Assembly: GCA_027596195.1 (NCBI GenBank)
Contig: JADGJG010000632.1
Location: forward strand, 1 to 15,191
DNA length: 15,191 nucleotides
Direction of reading: 5' to 3'
Source of the DNA: Podochytrium sp. JEL0797
Taxonomy: Eukaryota > Chytridiomycota > Chytridiomycetes > Chytridiales > Chytriomycetaceae
How positions within the stretch are numbered: the first letter of the stretch is position 1; every line of letters begins with the position of its first letter. The position numbers were made by a program, and so were the translations under genes. The notes below the pieces were generated by a model. It ran no database searches and was not told where the DNA came from. It saw nothing but the letters and a program-made list of their open reading frames with translations. This document shows, piece by piece, positions 1 through 10,600 of the stretch.

Positions 1-12
1 TTTCGCCAATCG

Positions 13-29
13 GAATGAATGAATGAATG
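13..29. repeat. GAAT tetranucleotide microsatellite (about 4 units)
   Basis: Four consecutive GAAT units are directly visible at the left end of the window. This is a simple short tandem repeat with no evidence of function. Confidence 0.8.
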
Positions 30-45
30 AGATTTTCGGGCCCTG

Positions 46-53
46 TGACGTCA
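46..53. promoter_or_regulatory. CRE/ATF-type palindrome TGACGTCA
   Basis: A perfect 8-bp TGACGTCA is present, the binding sequence known for CREB/ATF-type bZIP proteins. There is no adjacent gene within the window that it clearly serves, so any regulatory role is an inference and a chance occurrence is possible. Confidence 0.25.
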
Positions 54-1546
54 TAACGCTGGGAGGTTCATGGCATGCTGGCTTGCTTGCGCGTACTTGG
101 AAGGTCGGATGGCCAGGGCATGTGGGGAGAGAGCGACTGGGGCATCACAGAGGGTTCTGTTGGCGAGTTTCCAATATAAATGGGTGTGGCAGTGTATCCC
201 AAATCGGCCGCAAGGCTCGTGTGGTCTCACTGATGACATTGCGGACTTGCCCTCGCGCTTGCCGAATGCCTGATGCTTTGGCTCGATGCTCCTGTTGTCC
301 GATTCTGAATCTCTCTCTTTGATCGCCCGGTACGAGCCGTCAAATATTTCGAATAGAATGCCACCGAGCCAAAAAAGGCCGGAGGGCTGGCGTCGTCACA
401 CCCGTAACAACACAGTCCTGTCCTTTGACACACATGTTGGCCAACCATCTATCCAGGCACACCCGGCTTTCGATTATGATTCGCTTTATTAGTTCAGCAG
501 ATATCGGCCATCAAACACCTGATGACAAGATGAGGAACCACCCACAACATCCTTCCCAGGGCTCTCCTACCTCTCCCTTTCGTTCCTACGACCCCTTCTT
601 CGGAGACTGACCTCTCGCGATGGTTCTCTTGCTGATGCACTGATTCGATTCTCGAGTAGGCTCGTATGTGGCGCGGACACGATTTTGGAGGATGGCAGGC
701 AATCAGATTGCGAATAAAATTGACAACAACTTGGGCAACCCGACATTTTTCCGTCCTACAACAGTTACTAGTCGTAACCGGATATCGATTAAAGACATGC
801 CGAATGAGCTGTTCAAGGTGTCCGAAAAGCGCTTTTGATCGCCTTGCATGGGCGTTAACTTTGAACGGGTAGGTAGTGCGAAAAAAACGTTCTTTCGAGT
901 CGGAATCTGCGGAGCAGCAAGGAAGGCCGTCGGTCACACACCAAAAATCTAAAAGCCATTAGATACACTCGATTATTGCGAATCTCTCTCCACCACCTGA
1001 GTTTAAATTCCCCACAGGTGTTTCCGCTGCGAATCGAATTCGCCCAGGGTCGACTGGGTCCCAACATGCGTGGCTTTGAACACATCTTGCTCCGAAATCT
1101 CCGTCGGTGACGAGTTACGATTTCCCCGAATCCGCTGCGACTTCATTCCAACTCAACTCCCCGCATCCCCAATAGGAGCGGCGAGTCCATATTTTCAACA
1201 CTGACCTTGACCTCCTCCAACAAACCTACAAAAATCGCATTTTAAGCGCCGACAAAGACTGAATGATCGTTAGCGTCAAAATCACGCGGGGTTGGATACG
1301 AAAATGGAGGTGTAGAGTATGGAGAAGCGAGGAAGCGATTTGGAAGGAGTGAATTCGGTCACTTTTTTGGAGAACGAGATGGCGGCGAGTGGAAAACAAA
1401 ATTTAATTTTTTGAGGGGATTTCTGACTTTGGAAACATGAACTATTCTTCTGTTTGCATTGTGCTTTGGAAGAATGCTGCCACTGCGTTTCCTTTTCCGA
1501 GTAAATCTCAAGCATTGCAAAACTGACAATTTTCTCTAACCGCACA

Positions 1547-3498
1547 ATGTTGGTCATCAGTGCTGTCGAGCTCAAGAAGCTGACACAGCAGATCACACGA
1601 ACTGAGCCTGATCAAAACATCAAAGGTATGCACTACGCGCGCGGTTTTCAAGCCACAAAACGCCACTGATCAAAACCTCCTCCACACATTTAGAAATGCT
1701 CGCCAAAGACCGCGACGACCGATACCAACTGTCTCGTTCACGCGTCAAGAATTGGGACAACACGATCCTGGTGACATCCTCTTCCACTTCGCCTTCGATT
1801 CCTCCAAATCCGCTCGTCGTCTTACCCCCTCCCACCCACTCCACGCAAAAATAAAAAACAGGGCCAACGCCGCAAAAAGCTCGAAGCCCGCACCGAACGC
1901 GTCAAGGAAGACGAAACCCTACGAATCGAAATGGACCGCCAAAACAACCACGAAGAAACGACGCGCCGCCAAAAGATTATCGATCGCGCGAAACTGATGC
2001 AGTATCAGAACCAAGATTCTGTTCGCGCGTTTCATTCCAAAGTGCTGTTGTGTCAAGTTTTGAAGGTTTGCCATGGACACCCCCGATTTGAGTCGTACAT
2101 AATACCCACTACAACCCCCACACGCAGGAACGCGACCTCCAACTCAAAATGAAACAAGTGACCAACCCGTCCAAAACAAAAGAATCGCGTCAACGCGCGT
2201 TCCAAGAATGCCAAGACATTGCGAACCAGCAAATCAAAGAAGACGCGTACAAACAGGCCCAGGATAAAGTCAAACGCCTTCAATACGCTCGTGAGCAGAT
2301 GATTCAAATGAAGGAACGATTATACAAAGAGCAGGAGGAAAAGAGCGCGTTGATTCGAGAGCAGATGGACTTGGTGAGAAAGGATGAGGAGCATAAGCAG
2401 GAGTTGCTGGAGCAGTGCTATAAAAGAAAGACAGCATCGGCCAGATTGCGAGACGAGCGGTTTGAGCAAGTGAAAGAGAAGCTGCAGAGAGCCGAGGCCG
2501 AAAAGCTCAGGGATGAGGCAGTTGCAGAGAGGGGTCAATTGTGGGCATTCAGAAAGGGGATGCAGTACGAGCTCAAGAAGGAGATTGAAAAGAAGTGGTT
2601 TGAGTTGAGTCAAAATTTTAACGCCCTTCAGCTCCTTTCTTTCGCACTTTCTAATTTCCTTGTATATACAGTGACGCTCTGGCCAAACGCGAACATATCG
2701 GTCTTGTACAAGCCAAGCTCTCGACTGATCATGAGTTTCAGTTGCAGGAGAAAGTTGAAAAGGCAATCCGGTTGAAAGATCAACAAGCGCAGCTTGAAGA
2801 AGAACGCAAACTGGAAAAGAAGGCGTTCCGCAAAGCCGAGCTCAAAACATACTACACAGATTTTGTACGTGCATCTTTAATTTAAATAAGGTTGCTGAAC
2901 GTTGCTGAATTGCAGACGGAGCGAGCCAAGGAGCGCAAGAAGCTCGCAGAAAAGGAAGACAAAGAGCTGCTGGAACACTATCTGAAGGAGAAGGAAGAAG
3001 CAGAAAAAGAAAGGGAAGAAAAGAAGAAAGTGTTGCTGTGCACGGGGCTCGAGCTACAAGAACATCACAGAAATCAAGCGGTAAATGAATTATTTTTCAC
3101 ATGTCGACTCTACTCTGAGCAATCCAACCCCCATACAGGAAAATATCCACAAAGACTCTCTGAAGCAGAAAACCGAACGTCTCGAATACGACAAATTCAA
3201 GATTGAATCGATGCAAACAGAAGATCAGGAATTGAAGGCCTACATGAGAAGTGTGGCCGATGCACCCTGGGCCAGTGACAACCCGCGACTCATCAAACAT
3301 GTTCATGAAACCATCAACCGACCCAAAACTGTGCGCTATTCAAAAGAGCCGCCCAACACAAAGGAGCGACTCGGATTCTTGCCAGGAAAATACAGGAAGC
3401 CAGAACTGGTGCGAATGAATCCGATTGTGACAGGTGGATATTTGGAAGTTGTTGGAAAAGAGACGCAGGCCAAGACCTGTCCTTCTAAAAAATTTTAG
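1547..3498 (+). CDS. CFAP210: CFAP210 (CCDC173)-like axonemal microtubule inner protein
   Basis: Proposed exons: 1547-1625, 1694-1770, 1862-2065, 2128-2597, 2672-2864, 2916-3080 and 3139-3498, giving about 515 residues, close to the length I recall for the vertebrate protein. All junctions keep frame and have GT..AG ends. The exon 4 donor is uncertain (2597 or 2603). The start is the first ATG after an in-frame stop at 1502. The protein is almost entirely charged coiled coil (trichohyalin/plectin-homology type), rich in Glu, Lys, Arg and Gln. The early stretch VKNWDNTI followed by GQRRKKLEAR, then a YQNQDSVRAFHSKVLL-type segment, matches what I know of CFAP210/CCDC173, a protein lining the inside of ciliary doublet microtubules. 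The C-terminus is less helical (WASDNPRLIKHVHETINRPK). The role in zoospore flagella is inferred from the family. Relatives such as CFAP45 or MNS1 share the TPH region and are the main alternatives. Confidence 0.8.
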
Positions 3499-3500
3499 CT

Positions 3501-3506
3501 AATAAA
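3501..3506 (+). terminator. Polyadenylation signal AATAAA of the CFAP210-like gene
   Basis: AATAAA begins three bases after the stop codon at 3496-3498, in an A/T-rich context. It is the only canonical signal before the next gene. Confidence 0.5.
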
Positions 3507-3729
3507 CGAAGAATGAAAGAAAAAAAATGATTAAAATCTTTTTGTCAACAGAATCTCGACCGAGATTACAATCGATTTGGATCGCGTTAAACCCTCTAAT
3601 GTCTAAGGATTTTTTTTTGATTTGAATTAGTGAGTGTCAGGAAAAGATTCGAAATGCGGATTCCGAATCGAAAACATTAAAACGCGGAGGGCTGCGCAAA
3701 TCCAGTTCGAAAAAACTTATTTTAAGAAA

Positions 3730-4567
3730 ATGGCTCAATTCACTCGCACTTGTGTCGTCGCCGGAACTGGACCCGGATGTGGCGCAGCGGTTGCGCGTGC
3801 CTTCTCGAAACAGGGATTTCATGTCGCGCTTTTGGCCCGCAGCGAGCCGTACTTGCAGGTATATTCGCGCTATATCTCTTCAAGAAATATGATCTTTTGA
3901 CGAATATCATTAAAACTAGACTCTCGCCGCTGAGCTGGGAAACGCCACGGTTGTCGTGTGTGATCTCTCCGCTGAAGAATCCATTGCGGCTGCAACAAAA
4001 AAGATTTTGGCATCATGCCCACCCGTTGAAGTTCTCGTGTTCAATGCCGGCGGACCAGGGTCGTTCCACCCTGGCTCGCTCTTAAACCTCAAGGCTGATG
4101 CACTCCTCGCGACAGTGTCGGCGAGATCAATCGGCCCGTTGTCGCTGACGCAGCACTTGCTGCCGCAGATGGTGAAACACGCTTTTTTTTCAGCAATTAT
4201 CTGACACTGGATTGACGGTTATTTTCAGATTGAAAGGAAAAAGGGAACCGTTTTGTTTACTGGCGCGACTGCGGCCATGCGTGGTGGTGCTAACTTCGCG
4301 TTTCTCGCAGTTCCAGCATTCGCCACGAAAGCTCTCGCTGAATCCATGGCCCGAGAGTTCATGCCACAGGGAATCCACGTTGCCCACGTCGTCCTTGACG
4401 GCGTGATTTTGTCCGAGACAACTAAATTGTGGAAGGGGCCAAACGCGGTGGAGGATGAATTCTTACATCCTTCAGAGATTGCTTCGCAGTATGTCATGCT
4501 GCACAACCAACCAAAGACGGCGTGGACGTTTGAGCTGCAGTTGAGGCCTTTTTCGGAGAAGTGGTAG
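3730..4567 (+). CDS. Short-chain dehydrogenase/reductase (SDR) with atypical active site
   Basis: Proposed exons 3730-3858, 3920-4171 and 4229-4567 give 239 residues, a typical SDR length. Both introns are phase 0 with GT..AG ends (61 and 57 nt). The first ATG of the open frame is at 3730. A glycine-rich Rossmann turn (GTGPGCG, residues 12-18) near the N-terminus suggests NAD(P) binding. The structural NAG motif follows at residues 85-87 (VLVFNAGGPG). The segment LFTGATAAMRGG (about 136-147) occupies the strand that normally carries the catalytic Ser. Where YxxxK is expected the protein reads NFAFLAVPAFATKALAESM, so neither Tyr nor Lys is in register. Some bacterial relatives I know of already have Phe for Tyr, but Lys is usually kept. 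Substrate is unknown. It may be a cofactor-binding pseudoenzyme. It is convergent with the large surface-protein gene. Confidence 0.85.
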
Positions 4568-4585
4568 CTTTTGTGTTTATTGGGC

Positions 4586-4591
4586 AATAAA
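4586..4591 (+). terminator. Polyadenylation signal AATAAA of the SDR gene
   Basis: AATAAA lies 19 bases after the SDR stop codon, in the 116-bp gap between the two convergent genes. Confidence 0.55.
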
Positions 4592-4662
4592 AGAGATTAA
4601 AAACCATGTTTACGATTACTGTCGGATAAATTAAGAGAAGGGTGGAGCGAAATTTACTCTTT

Positions 4663-4668
4663 TTTATT
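4663..4668 (-). terminator. Polyadenylation signal AATAAA of the GPI surface-protein gene
   Basis: TTTATT on the + strand reads AATAAA on the minus strand, 16 bases past the stop codon of the large minus-strand gene. With the SDR signal at 4586 it defines a compact tail-to-tail arrangement. Confidence 0.5.
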
Positions 4669-4683
4669 GTTTAAAATTTCCCT

Positions 4684-7600
4684 TTAGAACACCACAACAG
4701 CAACAACACTCGCGAACCCCGACCACCAAACACCACTACTGCGACCCGCCCCATTAGTCAAAATCCCCCTCGTCGTCGTGGTCACCTCAACAGTTCCAAG
4801 ATTCGTCGTCTTAGTTTCTTCCTCCTTGCTGGTTTCCATTAAGAGCGTAGTTCCGACTGTCTTCGTGCCAGCAGTCGAAGTAACATATTTTGTAGAAGAA
4901 TCCGAAATGGTGGTCGAATCGCCGTTTGCGGAAGATAGCCATGCAGAGACCAGCGCAGTGATAGGAGCCGTCGGATTGGGTCTTGTCGAAACAAAAGTTG
5001 TGCTCGCGCGGGAAACAGGGGAAGTCGAACCGTTAGAAGTTTCACCCACATCCGCTGTCTTGGAAACCGGTTCCGAAAAGGATTTGGTGGAAGCACCCGA
5101 ATACGATTTGGTCTTAATGTGTGGTATCGTGTGAGTGCCCTCCATAACGGTACGAGAGCTTGCACTCGCTAGATCAGTGGTGGGCGAGGCGACGATGCTG
5201 GAGGAAGAGGGGGATGGTGCAACCGAATTCGATGCACTTGGATCCGAACGTGTGGCAGAGCTTGAAGACGCAGTTGAAGAAGCTAAAGGCTCAGTATCAG
5301 ATGCGGAAGAGCTGGAGATTGTGGAAGAAACGGTAACAAAGACAGAGCCCATGGAAGTCTTGACTGGCTTCAACGTGAATGAAGACGACACTGACGCCAT
5401 CGCAGAAGAAGTCAGAGCCACAGTGTGCGAACGCGAATGTGATTGCGACAAAGAGGCACCGCCAGTACTTGCCGAAGTCAGCACCGGATTCACTGAGCTT
5501 GAAGAGGACACCGACGAAACTGCAGAAGTGCCAGAAGAAGCGGAAGAACTCGAGACAGCACTGGATGAAGCGATTGACGAGTGGGACGAATGCGAAAGCG
5601 ACTGCGACAAAGTGGCACTGCCAGTGCTTGTCGAAGAAGACAGCGGGTTCACCAATCTTGAAGAGGATACCGAAGAAACTGCAGAAGTTGTAGCAGTCGC
5701 GGAAGAACTCGAGACAGCACTGGATGACGCGCTTGACGAAGCGGACGAGCTCGAGACAACACTGGATGAAGCGATTGTCGATTGGGACGTCAACGAACGC
5801 GAATGCGACTCTGAAAGCGAGTGCGACGAGGTGACACTGCCAGTGCTAGTTGGCACCGGTTTCAGCAAGCTTGAAGAGAATACCGACGAAACCGCAGAAG
5901 TGCCAGAAGAAGCGGAAGAACTCGATTCAGCACGAGATGAAGCAGTGGAGGAGTGGGACGAGTGCGAAAGTGACTGCGACAAAGTGGCACTGCCAGTGCT
6001 CGTCGAAGAAGACAGCGGGTTCACCAATCTTGAAGAGGATACCGAAGAAACTGCAGAAGTTTTAGCAGTCGCGGAAGAACTCGAGACAGCACTGGATGAC
6101 GCGCTTGACGAAGCGGGCGAGCTTGACACAACACTGGATGAAGCGATTGCCGAGTGGGACGTCAACGAACGCGAATGCGACTCTGAACGCGAGTGTGACA
6201 TAGTGGCACTACCAGTGCTTGACGAAGTCGGCACCGGATTCACTGAGCTTGAATAGGACACCGACGAAACTGCAGAAGTGCGAGAAGAAGCGGGAGAACT
6301 CGAGACAGCACTGGATGAAGCGATTGACGAGTGGGACGTCAACGAACGCGAATACGACAACGTGGCACTTTTAGAGCTGGCAGAAGTTGGTACAGGCAGT
6401 GTAGTGCTGGAAGTGGCAGAAAACGAACCAGTAGAAGCTGTCAAAATGCGGATTAGAATATATTGCGGATTAGAATATATAATGGTTTAAAAGTGGGACT
6501 GCTGCAAACCTGATATCGATATGGTCGAAGAAGTCAACGAAGTGGAGGAGGTCGAGTGCGCACTGGACGAAACATATGGCAAGAGGGAAGTGTACGAACG
6601 CGAATGCGACAAAGTGGCACTGCCAGACTTCCCGGAACTCGTTACCGGCTTCGAAGATCTGGAAGACAATGCAGACGGCATCGCTGATAAAGATGTCAGA
6701 GCCGCCGCAGAGCTCGAGACCGCACTGGACGAAACAAATACCGAGTGGGAAGGAACTGATGAGAGGGGAGTGTGCACACGCGAATGGGACACCGAATGCG
6801 ACAAAGAGGCAATGCCAGTGCTTGCAGAAGTCGGCACCGGTTTCACCGAGCTTGAAGAGGATAGCAACCAGAATGCAGAAGAGGTGCGAGTAGCGGAAGG
6901 GCTCAAAACAGCACTGGACGAAACAATTGAAGAGTGGGACGAGTGGGAACGTGAATGCGACAAAATGTCACGGACAGAGCTCACAGAAGTCGTTACGGGA
7001 TTCGAAGAACTGGAAAACGACACTGACGAAATCGCAGAATAAGTCAAAGCCGTGACGGAACTCGAGGATGCGCTGGCCGAAGCAGATGATGAGTGGGAAC
7101 TTTGCGAATGAGGCAAAGAGGCTCTGCCAATGCTAGAAGTCGGCACCGGTTTCACCGAGCTTGAAGAGGATAGCAACGAGACTGCAGAAGAGGTGGGAGT
7201 AGCGGAAGAGCGCGAGACAGCACTGGATGACGCAATAGAAGAGTGGGACGAGTGCGAACGCGAATGCGACAAAGCGGCGCTGATAGAGATCACAGAAGTC
7301 GGAGCTGGCTTCGAAAAACTGGAAGGCGACACTGACAACATTGGAGAAGAAGCCAAAGCCGTGACGGAACTCGAGGCGGAATTGGACGAAGTAGATGACG
7401 TGTGGGAAGTGTGCAAACGCGAATGCGACTCCGAACGCGAATTCGGGAAAGTGGCACTGCCAAGGATCGCAGAAGTGGGAATTGGCTTCGCTGAGGTTGA
7501 GGAGGAAATCGATGAAACTTCGGAAATGGTGAGAGTAGAGGAAGAACTCGACACAACGCTTGACGAAGAGCGTGAACGCGAATACGATATAGGCTTCGAA

Positions 7601-10600
7601 GAACGGGAAAACGACACTGATGAAGCTGCGGTTGCTGTCAAACTGTGGATTAGATAACTGAAAAGTTGAAAATGGGAAGCTTGCAAACCTGATCTCGACA
7701 AGGTCGAAGAAGTCAAATCCCCCACGGAGCTCGAGGCAGCACTGAACAAAACAGATGACGAGTAGGAACTGTGCGAACGCGAATGCGACACCGAATGAGA
7801 CGAAATTGCACTTCCAGTGTGACTTAAAGTCGGTACCGGATTCACGGAGCTTGAAGGTGACTCAGTCAAAATTGGAGAAGTAGTTGTAGATGCGATGGGA
7901 CTCGACGTGAACGGCGGAGGCAACACCAACTGAACAGGATTTGTTTCAAAATTCACAAAGTTAGGTCTCGAAAGCGAGTTGCAGCTAAAAAGATATACTC
8001 ACATTCGCTGGACAGTTCATGTCATCAAAACATAGACCTCCTAGACCTTCCGAACCGCCATAGTAAATCGTCAAAGAAACACTTGGAACCGGGATTTCGC
8101 TGAGAGCAGCAACCAATCGGCATCCCCATCCCGGCGCAGTGCCACAAGAACCAGCCTTGCATTGGAGTCTCTTGGCACTCGCGAGATCTTTGACACCAAT
8201 GGTTTCGCGAACAAAGTGGCTGGAGTCGGGATTGTGGGGATTGCAAACAAATGTCACTTCATCAACGACAAACGCGGTGTAGAGAGAGTTGTCCTTTGCT
8301 GCAACGACGCTCACAATGACCTGCATGTCCCACGCATCCACGGCGTAGTAAAGACCAGGCTTCTCGAACCGGGTGGTGCTCGGCTTGAAAGTCTCGATAA
8401 ATGGCGCAGTCTTCATTTGGCATGGGAATCCGGGCGTGGAGTTGCAGAAATGGGCTGGCGGAACGCGGGTGGTGGATGGAACCAAAGCAGAAGTTGTGGC
8501 CTGAATCGTCGTAACATGCGTCGTTGTGGAAGACACGCGAGGAGAAATGGAGACTGGAATTGTTTGGATCATAGAAGTGGATGATGAGGTAGCTGACATC
8601 GGAGAGATGGATGGGCGAATCGAAGTCGAGGCCGGCAAGGACGAAGACGCAAAAGTGGTCGAGGGTGCAGCCGACGAGACCACCGAACTAGTCGAAATCA
8701 CTGCGGAAGAGCTGGACACTGCAATAACAGCCGTTGTTGGGATCGCACTCGTGGTGGGGATTGGTGGGGGCACCTTTCGAAAACCAACAAGTAAGCTCGC
8801 GTGCGTAGAGTTGAGTTACAACAAAGCCAGTCTCACCTCCGAAAGACAGTTCATATCGTCACTGTAACAAAGACCTCCAAGACCTTTAAACAGAAATAAT
8901 TAATAAACGCGACGAATTTCCTGAACACAAAAAGTCATTCAAAATTTACCCTTCGAGCCGTCGTAGTAAATCTCGGTAAGAGAAATACTTGGAACCGGAA
9001 TCTCGCTGAGAACAGCAACCAATCGGCACCCCCATCCAGGCGCAGTGCCACAAGAACCAGCTTTGCACTGGAGTCTCTTGGCACTTGCGAGATCTTTCAC
9101 ACCAATGGTTTCGCGAACAAAGTGGCTGGAGTCGGGGTTGTGGGGGTCGCAAACAAACGTCACTTCATCAACGACAAGCACGGCATCGAGAGAGTTGTCT
9201 TTGGCGGCAACCACGTTCACAATGACCTGCATGTCCCACGCGTCCACGGCGTAGTAAAGACCAGGCTTCTCGAACTGAGTGGTGCTCGGTTTGAAAGTCC
9301 CAATCCACGGCGCCGTCTTCATTTGGCATGGGAATCCGGGGGTGGAGTTGCAGAAATGGGCTGGCGGAACGCGGGTGGTGGATGGAACCAAAGCAGAAGT
9401 TGTGACCGGAATCGTCATAACAACCCCCACTAGCTTGACTACCCCCATAGTACAGCTCCTGAACGGCCACATTCGGAACCGGGCTCGCGATAAGACCGAC
9501 ACCGAATCGACATCCCCAACCGGGCGCATTCTTACAAGACCCGGCTTTGCAAATCATCTTCTTCGCCGACGTGACATCATGAACATTGAACGACTCGTGG
9601 ACGTAGTCGGCAGAACCGGGGTTTTGAGGATCGCAAACATATGTGACTTGATCAATCACATACACCGTGGAACCGTCCACTTCCTTCGCCGGAACGACGT
9701 TCACCGTAACTTGCATGTCGAACGCGTCCAACGCGTAGAAAAGACCAGCTTTCGTAAACTCAATCGTGCTTGGTTTGAACGTGTCGATATACGGTGCGAT
9801 TTTCATTTGGCATGGGAATCCGGGAGTGAGATCACAGAACTGGGACTTGGGAGACGCAGTTGGTGTGGCAGTTGGCAGTGTTGGACTAGGACTCGGCGGC
9901 AAAGTCTGTTTCGAAAAAATAGAAACACTTCAGAAATTCGTTGCAAAACACAAAACACACGCGTGAGCTCACCTCAGGAGGGCAATCATCCTTTCCAGAG
10001 TCATAACAGAGCCCTCCAAGACCTTTGAATAGAAATTATTAATATGCGGGACGAATTTCCTAAAACCCCTCGTATACTCACTCTTCGATCCTCCATAAAA
10101 CAAATTCGTCATGGACACGTTCGGAATCGGGTCCATGTGGAGCAAAACGGTCATAGAACAGCCTTGTCCACCCCTCTTACACGTTCCCACTTCACAAGTG
10201 AACTTCTTCTCCCTCACAACCGCCAAGCTCTCAACGGTAATAGACTCCTTGTGGTACGAAGCTGATCCAGGGTTGTGCGGATCGCAAATGTAAATCACTT
10301 CGTTGGCGACGTAAACCGTGAGGCCAGCAACATCGATGTCCTTGACTACGTTGACCAGAACTTGCAACTCCTCAGAGTTCAGCGCGTAAAAGAGGCCCAG
10401 CTCGATGAAATAAATGGTACTCGGTTTGAAGGTGTGGATCCAGGGGTCTGCGAGAATCTGACAAGGGTAACCGATGTTGACGCGGCAGTATTGCTGGTTG
10501 TTGGGTGCAAGGAAAGGGGCCAGGGAGTAGTCACTTGAAGAAGCCACAGACGTCGGAGTCACAGAATTGGTCAATCCGGTAGAGGGTGGTAGAGTGGATG

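Larger units (their letters stand above)
1..1546. other. Region without a convincing gene
   Basis: I find no protein I recognise here on either strand, and no RNA gene. Open frames are short and lack family motifs. Visible items are a GAAT tetranucleotide run at 13-29, a perfect CRE-type palindrome TGACGTCA at 46-53, and a + strand stretch at about 880-1115 that is open but has no early ATG and looks weakly exon-like. A possible splice acceptor (CCCCACAG) ends at about 1017. The last few hundred bases presumably hold the promoter and 5' leader of the downstream CFAP210-like gene. Confidence 0.5.
4684..7929 (-). repeat. Ser-rich low-complexity stalk with internal repeats
   Basis: The stalk is built of related blocks such as SAVSSVSSSSSVNPVPTS, STGSATLSQSLSHSSHSS and SHSRSLTSHSS. 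It is dominated by Ser with Ala, Val, Thr and occasional SR/SH dipeptides, and contains no cysteine. On the + strand the same DNA reads as repetitive GAAGAACTCGAGACAGCACT-like text. Long, rigid, O-mannosylated stalks of this kind are common in fungal wall proteins, and that role is inferred here. Confidence 0.8.

Noticed and set aside
494..937. Minus-strand 147-residue open frame
   Set aside because: No motif, mixed composition and no recognisable family. No better than chance for this base composition.
1282..1596. Minus-strand 104-residue open frame overlapping the CFAP210 start
   Set aside because: Low-complexity, family-free composition. It overlaps exon 1 of a well-supported gene on the other strand.
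2320..2766. Minus-strand Leu-rich 148-residue frame
   Set aside because: It is the antisense of the Glu/Lys/Gln coiled coil, whose reverse complement reads as Leu/Phe.
5135..6256. Long acidic + strand open frame (373 residues, Glu/Asp rich) and similar ones at 6521-7042 and 7130-7657
   Set aside because: They mirror the Ser/Ala/Val codons of the minus-strand stalk. The stalk connects by in-phase splicing to a signal peptide and a GPI signal, while the + frames have stops between repeats and no other support.
8939..9902. Modules 3 and 4 as two separate genes
   Set aside because: Neither begins with a signal peptide, and both connect by in-phase introns to neighbouring modules. A frame break inside one gene is the simpler reading.
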